NCBI GenBank assembly: GCA_033557465.1
Contig: CM066033.1
Span: forward strand, 707,949,637-708,013,636
Length of the DNA: 64,000 bases
DNA from: Ichthyophis bannanicus
Taxonomy: Eukaryota; Chordata; Amphibia; Gymnophiona; Ichthyophiidae
Reading direction: 5' to 3'
In this document: positions 21,512 to 30,093 of the stretch, one piece after another
Layout: the number at the start of each line of letters is the position of its first letter
How positions within the stretch are numbered: the first letter of the stretch is position 1
Translations under genes and position numbers: made by a program
The notes under the pieces: generated by a model
What the model saw: only the letters and a program-made list of their open reading frames with translations
Told to the model about the DNA's origin: nothing
Database searches by the model: none

Positions 21512-21527
21512 AGAATAGCTTGCAAAA
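21512..21527. repeat. 16-bp target-site duplication, left copy
   Basis: AGAATAGCTTGCAAAA, identical to 23,596-23,611. The duplicated bases are CR1 ORF2 sequence. Confidence 0.95.
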
Positions 21528-22112
21528 GGAGCTGCTTCATTCTATTCTTTCCTTGCTGCTTACCCTGAGGTTCCTGCCTGCCGAGCTCCTCATTGGGGCG
21601 CTGGACTGGAGGGGGGCCATAAAAGATCGGCTCCAATGCGGGACAGTGAGCTGCTTCAGTCTATTCTTTTCTTGCTGCTTACCTGAGGTTCCTGCCTGCC
21701 GAGCTCCTCATTGGTGCGCTGGACTGGAGGAGGGCCATAAAAGATCGGCTCCAATGCGGGACAGTGAGCTGCTTCAGTCTATTCTTTTCTTGCTGCTTAC
21801 CTGAGGTTCCTGCCTGCTGAGCTCCTCATTGGGGCGCTGGACTGGAGGAGGGCCATAAAAGATCGGCTCCAATGCGGGACAGTGAGCTGCTTCATTTTCT
21901 TTCCTTGCTGCTTACCTGAGGTTCCTGCCTGCCGAGCTCCTCATTGGGGCGCTGGACTGGAGGAGGGCCATAAAAGATCGGCTCCAATGCGGGATGGTGA
22001 GCTGCTTCATTCTATTCTTTCCTTGCTGTTTACCGGAGGTTCCTGCCTGCCGAGCTCCTCATTGGGCGCTGGACTGGAGGAGGGCCATAAAAGATCAGCT
22101 CCAACGCGGGAC
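21528..22112 (+). promoter_or_regulatory. Five tandem ~118-bp monomers, probable promoter
   Basis: Monomers start with gagctgcttca at 21,529, 21,648, 21,766, 21,884 and 21,999 (spacing 119, 118, 118, 115). Each contains gaggttcctgcctgc, gagctcctcattgg and ggccataaaagatc. The last has a TATA-box-like CATAAAAG, and attgg could be a CCAAT-type box. Tandem 5' monomers act as promoters in mouse L1; that role here is inference. They are nearly identical, so the element is fairly young. Confidence 0.7.
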
Positions 22113-22226
22113 GCGTTTAGCGGGCGCGTGCCCGTCGTAGCGTGACCGAAGGGGCGTGTCCAAAGGGGCAGGTACCGCCCCTTTGGTGCCCCTTCGGTGC
22201 ACTAAGTGCATTGGTGTTGTTTTGTT

Positions 22227-23410
22227 ATGGGGAAGCGGAGGAAACATCAGTCAAAAGCGGCTAAAGTAACAGGCCCGATGGATGCCCACATACGAGTGGA
22301 GAACCCTCCGGCCTTGTTGGGACCCTTACCATCTGACTCGACGGATTTGTCAACTGTGAGTACTGCTTCTCCATCCACCTCTGCTACCGCTAAGGGTGTA
22401 GCTCAACCCAATCAAGAGTTAGACTCTGTAAGTTTTGTTGTTTCCTCTCCTTCGTAAGTGAAACGTGTAGATTGTTCTGAAGCTTTACTTCCGGACTTTT
22501 TCTTGCAAATTGATTCTGCTATTGCGCCTTTGCCACCTCCTCTTCCTTTGGTAATTTCTTTTTCTGTTATTGGTGAACGACCGTTACCTCCTGAGAATGT
22601 TTCCTTGAAGGATGCTTGGCTTGTAGTCTCTCGGATGGAACTGGCTTTATCTGCGTCTTTGCAGAAGGTCTCGGCATTCTCAAAGGAGACGGTCGGTAAA
22701 TTATCTGATCATGAAGCTCGATTAACAACTGTGGAGAGATCTGTTGTATCCAATGAAAAGCTGATCTCCTCTCAACAGACTGCTACTACAAAGTTTACTC
22801 AGGATTTGGGATTTTTGCATCGCCAAAATGAGTTTAGGGAGAATTTTTTGCGTTCGAAAAATCTTTGTTTTTTAAATTTTCCTAGGACACATTATCTCTC
22901 TCCCTTATTGTTGTTACAGAAATATTTTAAGGAAGTATTATTACTTAAAGATGTGGCAGATATTTTGATTTCAAGTTTATATTATTTGCCTAAAGGAAAG
23001 GTGATAAGAGATGAATGTGCTTCAGAGGGAGTTCAATATGATCAGTTGGTGTCTTCTACACTAGATCTCTCAGGGTTTCTTGCGTCTTCCTCTGATGATA
23101 TCCCCACTAGGGGTACTTTGTTAGTCTCCTTTGTTCAGGGAATGGACAAAGATAGGATTCTATGGGTTTATTTTCAGAGGAAGACTAAAAGTTTTGTGGT
23201 CAATGTATTCAGATATTTCCAGATGTGGCTAAGGCTACTCAGGAACGTCGTAAGGCTTTTCTAGATATGCGTCCGCGCGTGTTAGCCATTGGTGCATTGT
23301 TTTACCTTAAATTTCCTTGCAAATGTCAGATTACTTTTCAAGGTAAATGTTATTTGTTCTTTGAAGTAGACCAATTGGTGAACTTTTTGAATGAGAGGGA
23401 GCACTCCTAA
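22227..23410 (+). pseudogene. L1-type ORF1 protein, one stop and one frameshift
   Basis: The ATG at 22,227 starts MGKRRKHQSKAAK. A single in-frame TAA at 22,455-22,457 interrupts an otherwise open frame to about 23,210, where a frame change leads into the last segment (23,225-23,410). About 394 codons in all, normal for L1 ORF1. Domains: basic N-terminus; heptad-rich coiled coil (MELALSASLQKVSAF...LSDHEARLTTVE, about residues 135-175); RRM-like part with LRSKNLCFLNFP (about 210); and C-terminal domain with AKATQERRKAFLDMRPRV...FPCKCQITFQG. L1 ORF1 is a trimeric RNA chaperone in the L1 ribonucleoprotein. Confidence 0.85.
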
Positions 23411-23595
23411 CTAATATATATATATTTTTATTTTGTTATTACATACTGTTCTCTTGATTTTGTATAATTGAGCTTAAGACATTTTTTCCCTCGGGGTTTA
23501 TTGTATGTATGAAGCTCCTCCTTGATGTGGACTTGTAATTATCTTTATGTAATTTTTCTTTGTATTATTTTTCATTAAAATAAAAAAATAAAAAA
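23411..23595 (+). other. 3' UTR and A-rich tail of the ORF1-only element
   Basis: 185 bp, T-rich, beginning with a tatatata run and ending cattaaaataaaaaaataaaaaa. It follows the ORF1 stop directly; no trace of ORF2 is visible in any frame. Confidence 0.8.
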
Positions 23596-23611
23596 AGAAT
23601 AGCTTGCAAAA
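23596..23611. repeat. 16-bp target-site duplication, right copy
   Basis: AGAATAGCTTGCAAAA, identical to 21,512-21,527. The CR1 RT continues immediately as LAKLKVDKAMGPDG. Confidence 0.95.
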
Positions 23612-24918
23612 CTGAAAGTGGACAAGGCCATGGGACCGGATGGTATACATCCCAGGATACTGAAAGAGCTCAGAGAGGTTCTTGCAGAGCCGTTAAAGGA
23701 TATTTTTAATAGATCCTTGGAGACAGAAGTTCCATAGGACTGGAGAAAGGCTGATGTGGTACCTCTTCACAAAAGTGGTAATAGTGAAAAAGTGACAAAC
23801 TACGGGCCCGTAAGCCTTACCTCGGTGGCAGGAAAAGTAATAGAGGTGCTCCTAAAAGAGCGAATAGTGGATTTTCTCAAAACCAACAGGTCGCATGATC
23901 CAAATCAACATGGTTTTACCAAAGGACGATCTTGCCAAACAAATCTGATTGGGTTCTTTGACTGGGTAACCAGAGAACTAGATCAAGGGCATGCGATGGA
24001 TGTGATCTACCTAGATTTCAGCAAATCCTTTGATACTCTTCCTCATAGGAGGCTTATCAATAAACTCAGCAGCTTGGAGATGGGTCCCAAGGTGGTGAAC
24101 TGGATCAGAAACTGGTTGACTGAGAGATGACAGAAGGTGATAGCAAATGGAACTCACTTGGATGAAAGGAAGATGATTAGCAGTGTGTCTCAGGGTCGGT
24201 CCTGGGACCGGTACTATTCAATGTATTTGTGAGTGATATTGCTGAAGGACTGAATGGAAAATTATGTCTTTTTGCAGAAGACACGAAAATTTGCAAGAGT
24301 GGACTCCCCTGAGGGAGTCGATAACATGGGAAAAGATCTACAAAAGCTGGAAGAATGGTCTAAAGCTTGGCAATTAAGATTTAATGTGAAGAAGTACAGT
24401 ATCATGAAATTGGAAAGCAGAAATGCAAGAGAATTGTCTGTGGGGAGACCAGTAGAAGGACCTCAGAGTGATTGTTTCTGAGGATCACAAGGTGGCAAAA
24501 CAGCATGACAAGGCAGTGGCAAAATCCAGAAGAATGCTGGGTTGCATACAGAGAGGAATTACCATCAGAAAGGAAGAGGTACTAATGCCACTGTAGAAGT
24601 CACTGGTGAGACCTCACTTGGAATAGTGTGTTCAGTTTTGGAGATCATATCTCGCAAAGGATATAAAAAGACTGGAAATGGTTCAGAGGAAGGCGACCAA
24701 AATGATTTGGAACCTGCGTCAGAAGAGTATGAAAGAGATTGAAGACCTAAATATGTACACTCTGGAGGAGAGGAGAGACAGGGAAGATATGATTTAGACC
24801 TTTGAATACTTAGAGTATTATTGAACAAACAAACTTCTTCCAAAGACGGGGAAGCTGTAAAACTAGAGGGCATACCATGAAACTGCAAGGGGGTAAACTG
24901 AAAGGCAATGTCAAGAAA
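23612..24918 (+). pseudogene. CR1 ORF2, reverse transcriptase part
   Basis: LKVDKAMGPDGIHPRILKEL opens the RT. QHGFTKGRSCQTNLI and VIYLDFSKSFDTLPH (motif A Asp retained) follow at about 23,910-24,045. The FADD active site reads FAED (about 24,274-24,285), so the catalytic pair is damaged. Stops and frame changes occur, e.g. at 24,127. The frame ends at DIRS-A2 (24,919), and the C-terminal end continues at 32,673. Confidence 0.85.
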
Positions 24919-25110
24919 GCGTAGTTACTCACATGTAACAAGTATTCTCCGGGGACAGCAGGAATCAGTCCTCACATATGGGTGACATCGACACCGATGG
25001 AGCCCTCGCGGAAGCATCCCCCCAGCTTTCAAAGAAAGCCTTTGGGAGATGTCACCACACATGAATGGTCCCCTTCCCGCCCAAGGGTGCCATCTTGCTC
25101 AGTCAGATGA
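24919..25110. repeat. DIRS-A2 left inverted terminal repeat
   Basis: Complementary to about 32,503-32,672, including cagtcctcacatatgggtga and the ccagctttcaaagaaagcct block. Confidence 0.85.
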
Positions 25111-25171
25111 CATAGCTAAAAGACGGCAAAAATAAAAGATGGCAAAAGAGCAACTCCAAGGGGAGGAGGGA

Positions 25172-25230
25172 GGGTTGTGAGGACTGATTCCTGCTGGGAA
25201 CAAGCAGGAAGTCAGTCCTCACATATGGGA
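25172..25230. other. DIRS-A2 internal complementary region with deleted centre
   Basis: Reads ggactgattcctgctgggaacaagcaggaagtcagtcc. Compared with A1, A3 and A4 the central part (about 50 bp of the two terminal complements, including the acctgttacaggtgagtaact block) is missing. The two half-sites no longer reach the element ends. Confidence 0.8.
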
Positions 25231-25429
25231 CTCCCCAGCTACAGGCTACTGAAAGCCCATTGCAAAAAACGAGGCCCCCTCATGGGGAGCCGCAAGCAGC
25301 AGAAATTTAGTCCATGTCCACAGACCACAGTAAGACCTCTGTGTCCGAAGAAAAGTAGCACTACGGTAACCTGAACATAGAAGGGTCGGCGGGTAGGAGT
25401 TGCCTAAACCCCGAAAAGGTTACGGATTA

Positions 25430-26895
25430 CAGCCTGGTCGAAGGCACTATCCCGTAAGGACTCTCTTTCCAGGCTGTAATGGGCTGTGAAGGTATGGACT
25501 GAAGACCAGGTGGCAGCCCGGCATATGTCCACCATCGGGACAGAGCACAAGGGCGATACAGTCCGCCACCCAGGTGTACAAGGTATGCTTGGTCACCACC
25601 TCCCCCAGCCTACTACTACTAAGCATTTGTATTAGCGCTACAAGTCATACGCAGCACTGCAAAGACATATAAGAGGCAGTCCCTGCTCATCAGAGCTTAC
25701 AATCTAGCCAAGACAGACAACACAGAAGGTGCAGACAGGGATAAAACAAAGGAGAGTGGTAAAGAAACAAAGATCAGGTGAGTCAAGAACCAAAAGCAAC
25801 AGAGGTGAGTTTTCAGCCTGGATTTGAAAAGGGTCAGAGAAGGTGCCTGGCATACAGACACAGGTAGTTTGTTCCAAGCGTAAGGTGCAGCAAGGTGAAA
25901 GGAGTGAACACTGGAGTTGTAGGAGACAAAAAGCTGAGTAGCTTTGCGGTGCCCCTGAGTGCTTTGGATATAGGAGGACAAAGCCCTCTTACAGTGCAAG
26001 GTGTGAAGGTCTATCTCCGCCCGACTGGAGTGAGGTCTGGGAAAGAAGGTAGGAAGTACCACTTCCTGGCTGAGATGGAAGGGCGATACTACCTTCGGAA
26101 GGAATTTGGGGTGCATGCAAAGCACCACTCTGTTCTTGTAAAACCTGGTATAAGGCGCCTCTGCTACTACGGCCTGAAGCTCGCTAACCCTGCGAGTGGG
26201 GGTGAGTGCAACCAGAAACACTACCTTCCAAGAGAGGTAGCGAAGGTGGCAGGTAGCCAGAGGCTCAAGTGTGGGCAAGTAAGCAGCTACACCACCACAA
26301 TGAGGTCCCATTTGTTTGCCGGAGGGCGAACCACAGGCTTCGATAAGAGCAGTCCCCTAAGAAAGCGGGTTACCAAAGGCTGGACCACGAGGGGCTTGCC
26401 ATCCACCGGGTGGTGGTGCACCGCCAGGGCACTAACGTGCATCCGGATGGAGTTAGATTTGATCCAGGATTGCGAGAGGTGGAGAAAGTACTGCAACACT
26501 AGTCCCACCAGCAGAACGGGTCAACCCCGTGCTTGGCACACAAGGCTGAAAACCTGCGCCATTTGAAGGCACAAGCCTTCCTAGTAGAGGCCCTGCAAGA
26601 GGCCAGGAGAATCTCTTCCACCTCAACCGAGAAGTTGAAAGGGGCTAGTGTCACCCTTTCAGCAGCCCTGCTGTCAGTGACAGGGACCCCAGGTTGGGGT
26701 GCATTAGAGAGTCCCCCTCCTGAGACAAGAGTCCCAGAGAAGACCCCAAGGGGATGGGGGTCTCCACTGTTAACCGGAGGAGCAACGGGAACCACGGTTG
26801 CCTGGGCCACCAAGGGGCTATCTGATGAGCGAGGCCCTGTCACAGAGGGTCCTGAACAAGATTTTGGCAATCAGCGGCATGTGAGGGAAGGTGTC
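25430..26895 (-). pseudogene. DIRS-A2 tyrosine recombinase, interrupted
   Basis: Minus-strand pieces. The N-terminal and core-binding part spans about 26,870-26,287 (STRKACAFKWRRFSALC, LVLQYFLHLSQSWIKSNSIRMHVSAL). The catalytic start is 26,311-25,911 (LATCHLRYLSWKVVFLVALT, with SARR changed to PTRR, then VSELQAV). The C-terminal box at about 25,560-25,470 has ICRAATWSSVHTFTAHYSL and keeps W and Tyr; the HxxR box is not recognisable. An L2 3' fragment is inserted at 25,611-25,910. Confidence 0.75.
25611..25910 (-). mobile_element. L2-like LINE 3' fragment in DIRS-A2 recombinase
   Basis: The minus strand encodes FHLAAPYAWNKLP and LTLFKSRLKTHL, the last conserved blocks of an L2-type ORF, followed by a 3' UTR ending in (tag)n-type repeats (plus-strand tactactact at 25,611). 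By chance it lies in frame with the recombinase, making a 204-codon chimeric frame (26,311-25,697). A related L2-C element fills 45,003-54,003. Confidence 0.85.
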
Positions 26896-28246
26896 CATGA
26901 GGCCCTCTGACCATGAGACGAGGAATGTGTCCACTGCCATCCTCGAGGAGTGGGTCTGCCAGGAACAGAAGCGGGGCAACTAGAAGTTGTCCAGGCTGGC
27001 AAACAGGCCCATCATGGGTTCCCCCAGATCTGAAAAAGTCGGTTGGCCTCGCTGAGGTCCAGAAGCCGCTTGTGCGGCTGGAGGACTCTGCTCAGCCTGT
27101 TGGCCAGAAGGTTGTTCTGGCCTGGTAGGTACACTGCTCGCAGGAGGATACCCTGTTGGACTGCATACGAGCAGAGGACCACTGCCTCCTGACAGCGGGA
27201 ATGAGACCCCGTGCCCCCCTTTGTTCACATAGAACATCGTCACCTGGTTGTCCGCCTGGACCAGCACTGGCTGGTGACACAGGTGGTGGCAGAAAGCTCG
27301 CAGGGCCAAGTATATGACCCGCAGCTCCAGGAGGTTGATCTGCTGGGTGCTCTCGCCTGGTGACCAGTTGCCCCGGGTGCAGAGCTCCTCGCAGTGGGCG
27401 CCCCAGCCGAGGAGGGAGGTGTCCGTGGTGAGGACCCTGGAAGAGCTCGGGACCTGAAAAGGCATGCCTCAAGATGCTGGAGAAACTGCCACCAGACCAT
27501 GAAATCTGCCAGTTGGCGGGTTACAGCGACTGTCTCGGAGGGGTCCCGTGGCCTGAGACCACTGGTCCCGGAGACACCACAGCACCATCCTCATGTGGAG
27601 GCGAGCGTCTGGGGTGACATGGACCCCGTGGAGCTCATGTGCCTGAGAGGCACAGAAGAAGCTGTACTGTATGTCTCGTGCCAGAGTCCTGAGACTGTCA
27701 GCTCGGTCCCTGGGCAAGAAGGCCTCTGCCTGGAGGGTGTCGAGCTTTGCCCCGATGAACTCCAGACACTGTGTCAGGAGCAGGAGACTTGCGGTAGTTT
27801 ATGACACAACCCAAGTGCTGCAGAACCTGGATGGTGCTTGCGGTTGCCTGCTGCACCTCTGAAGCTATGCCTCCCTTTATGGGCCAGTTGTCCAGGTAAG
27901 GGAAGACAAAGACCCCTTGGAGACGGAGGAAGGCAGCCACGACTTCCAGACATTTTGTGAAGACCCTTGGGGCAGAGGCTAAGCTGAAATGGAGCACCCT
28001 GTATTGAAAAAGTGCCGGCCCCCCCCCCCCCCCACTATGAACTGCAGGTACTGTCTGTGGTTGGGGTGAATGAGAATATAGGCATTTTTGAGGTCTAAAG
28101 AGCATAGCCAATCTCCCTGCAGGAGGAAGGGCAGCAATGTTCCAAGGGAGAACAACTTGAACTTCTCCCTCACCAAGAATCTGTTGAGGTTGCGCAAGTC
28201 GAGGATGGGCCTTAGGCCCCCTGTTCTTTTTGGCAAGAGGAAGTAC
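26860..28246 (-). pseudogene. DIRS-A2 RT core / RNase H / MT-like region
   Basis: From 28,246 downward: MPKRTGGLRPILDLRNLNRF, LDLKNAYILI, VFPYLDNWPI (active-site YLDD changed to YLDN, about 27,900). The RNase H blocks TTDTSLLGWGAH, LLELRVIYLAL and VQADNQVTMFYVN follow at 27,430-27,220. An expanded run of C lies at 28,019-28,034 in the coding sequence. Frames change repeatedly. The N-terminal part of RT is beyond the LTR-like insertion at 29,799-29,993. Confidence 0.75.
28019..28034. repeat. Poly-C run in DIRS-A2 RT
   Basis: Sixteen C in a row on the plus strand where other DIRS-A copies have a short mixed sequence (for example 39,610-39,625). It adds a Gly run to the RT frame. Confidence 0.9.
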
Positions 28247-29164
28247 TGTGATAAGGAAGCTTATCATAGTTCAGGAAGGAGCTATAGTAGAGGTGAAGCG
28301 ACTCTGAACAAGCAACCTGTCTGTCCTGGTAGAAATAATAAAACAGAATGTTTCCATAAAAGACTACCAGTCCCAGAATGCACCAGGTTTCCAACAGCCA
28401 TTAGAAGAGCTGAAGTGGGGATACGTGTGTTCAATCAGGAGGGCTATGAGGTAATCCCCAAGCACTCATCTCCAAGGGCAGGGCTTGATTCAGCACAGCT
28501 GCGCTGTGCTAGGGTGGAGCATTCATCTAAGCAGGATAAAGGTAAAGCTTATTCTACAGAGAATCATCATCTTGATCAGAAGCATCTTGATCCTCCTGAT
28601 CATCATCAGCAGAAGCCAGAGCTGTCGGACAGAGAGAGCAAGAAACACTTTGGAAGAAAGAAGAGAAAAGCATTTGGGAGGTCTAAAAGAGTCCATAGCA
28701 GTACGTATACTGGGAGGCATTCCAGAGGCAAGCATACACCACTGGACTGGGGAAAGCCAGAGGAGTGGGGTTGCAGAGCCAGGAATCCCCGGACGGCACC
28801 TGTGAGGGAGACGGCTGCACTTGGAAGGGACCCTAAGACCAGTGCAAGAAGGTATGTGAAGAGAGATCCAGTGTCCAGGGATCTTGATTGGAAGGCTGGA
28901 CATAAGAACTGGACTACATACTGGCCAGGATATTTAGAGAGGAACTCTAACAGCAATGGAAGCTCAGGTATGAACACTGATCTATGCCCTAGCTCTTCAC
29001 TGGGAAGACAGCAGGGAAACAAGTATTGTCCTGAGAGTGTTCCATTGAGAAATTCCTCTGTGCCAATCCATGATAGTGAACCTATGATAATTGAAGAAGG
29101 GGAAGATGTTGTAAATGAGGATTTTGAATACATGGATTGCTCTCTGTCTAAACTTCTGTGGTAA
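28247..29164 (+). CDS. Open frame within solo-LTR-like insertion 2
   Basis: Open from the first base of the insertion (TGT GAT AAG GAA GCT...) for 305 codons to a TAA at 29,162-29,164, without a start codon near the beginning. A protein would therefore have to start upstream in a lost internal region or by splicing. It is His/Lys/Arg-rich in the middle (KKHFGRKKRKAFGRSKR, a likely nuclear localisation signal) and acidic at the end (SEPMIIEEGEDVVNEDFEYM, then DCSLSKLLW). Phase at the left end, basic middle and the EPM...MDC ending match the frame of insertion 1. Family not recognised. An LTR-embedded regulatory gene like those of some complex retroviruses is a hypothesis only. Confidence 0.55.
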   Translation, partial: CDKEAYHSSGRSYSRGEATLNKQPVCPGRNNKTECFHKRLPVPECTRFPTAIRRAEVGIRVFNQEGYEVIPKHSSPRAGLDSAQLRCARVEHSSKQDKGKAYSTENHHLDQKHLDPPDHHQQKPELSDRESKKHFGRKKRKAFGRSKRVHSSTYTGRHSRGKHTPLDWGKPEEWGCRARNPRTAPVRETAALGRDPKTSARRYVKRDPVSRDLDWKAGHKNWTTYWPGYLERNSNSNGSSGMNTDLCPSSSLGRQQGNKYCPESVPLRNSSVPIHDSEPMIIEEGEDVVNEDFEYMDCSLSKLLW

Positions 29165-29798
29165 TATGCTGTTACAAAATACAACAACCATCACAAAGAA
29201 ATATAAACTTGTTCTTTGATCTACTCAGAAAAGCTTCTGAGTAGGATTTGAGCCACGTAATAGAAAGTAAACCAGCCAAGGGGTTTTCAGCTGGTAATTG
29301 TTAGCAATTGAGCCTTGCCTAATTGCCTGTGAGCTCTGAAGGGACACTTCTGAGTGTGTGTGCAGATACAAGAAGTTATCCCTGAAAAAGAACAGGTTTT
29401 TTTCCTACTTTGTGGGTTTGTTTGTTCTTTGAAGCACTGCTAAGAAAATATTAGCAGGAGCCTACAGAAAAGACCTTTCTGTCCCCATCAAGGTCTTTAT
29501 TCTTTGATTTGATTGCTTAACAAGTTCAGCTGTTGTTTTTTCCTTATTTGTTTTTCTAAGTATAATACTGAAAGCAAGTATCCTTTTTTTATGTGCTACC
29601 AAGTATATCTGTGTTGGGAGAAATAACCTCATAAATAAAATATCTTCTTTGCTTTACATTCGAGCAAGCACAACTAATTTATTGTGAACGGCTGAGTCTG
29701 GTATGAATGGACTACATTTCCCACAATCCTTTGCAAGTCATATTAATATTTGCCTTTGCCAAGACTGTGGACATTCTCACCCAGCGCCCCCGTTTACA
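28247..29798 (+). mobile_element. Solo-LTR-like insertion 2 (TG...CA, 4-bp duplication GTAC)
   Basis: A 1,552-bp insertion beginning TGTGATAAGGAAGC and ending CCCGTTTACA, flanked by GTAC (28,243-28,246 and 29,799-29,802). The uninterrupted site is present in DIRS-A3 (39,830) and A4 (49,660). AATAAA at 29,634-29,639 lies about 160 bp from the end, as expected for an LTR with R and U5. There is no second LTR. Near the ends, gactaccagtcccagaatg (about 28,361) and gactacatttcccacaatcc (about 29,709) resemble a known promoter motif (ZNF143-type). It shares orientation and plan with insertion 1, but not obvious nucleotide identity. Confidence 0.75.
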
Positions 29799-29993
29799 GT
29801 ACCTGGAGTAGAACCCCTTGCCCATAAGGTAGTGGAGCATCGGTTCCACCACCTTGTCCTCGAGAAGACCTGCCAACTCATTCAGTAGAAGGTCTTGGTG
29901 AAGGGGAGACCCGAGGGGCTCTCCCAAAAAATAAGTGGGAGGTGTCTGAGTCAGGTGGAGGAGGTAACCCTCCCTGACCACTTGAAATGCCAA
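29799..29993 (-). pseudogene. DIRS-A2 RT, N-terminal part
   Basis: Encodes VVREGYLLHLTQTPPTYFLGEPL and LLLNELAGLLEDKVVEPMLHYL, equivalent to residues 43-95 of the DIRS-A3 polyprotein. Cut by solo-LTR-like insertion 2. Confidence 0.8.
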
Positions 29994-30093
29994 GGAATTG
30001 GTGGTGATGGTCAGTCACCTTTAGGCATAGTGGGCCAAACGTCCCCCTGTGGGCTGCTGATCTCCTTGAGACAGATAGGCTATGCTCAAGGAG

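Larger units (their letters stand above)
21528..23595 (+). mobile_element. L1-like element with ORF1 only (HAL1-like), with tandem 5' monomers
   Basis: A 2,068-bp insertion flanked by a perfect 16-bp duplication. Order: five tandem monomers of about 118 bp (21,528-22,112), a short GC-rich leader, an L1-type ORF1 (22,227-23,410), a 185-bp 3' UTR and an A-rich tail (attaaaataaaaaaataaaaaa). There is no endonuclease or RT between ORF1 and the tail. This is the plan of mammalian HAL1 (half-L1) elements, which are mobilised by an L1 partner. It could instead be an internal deletion of a normal L1. Confidence 0.85.

Noticed and set aside
21528..22112. Regularly spaced ~118-bp repeats, looked at as a CRISPR-like or satellite array
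   Set aside because: Units are contiguous with no spacers, lie at the 5' end of an L1-like ORF1 and within one 16-bp target duplication, so they are LINE 5' monomers.
28247..29798. Full LTR retrotransposon or provirus with two LTRs
   Set aside because: No direct terminal repeat pair, primer-binding site, gag or pol found inside; a solo LTR fits better.
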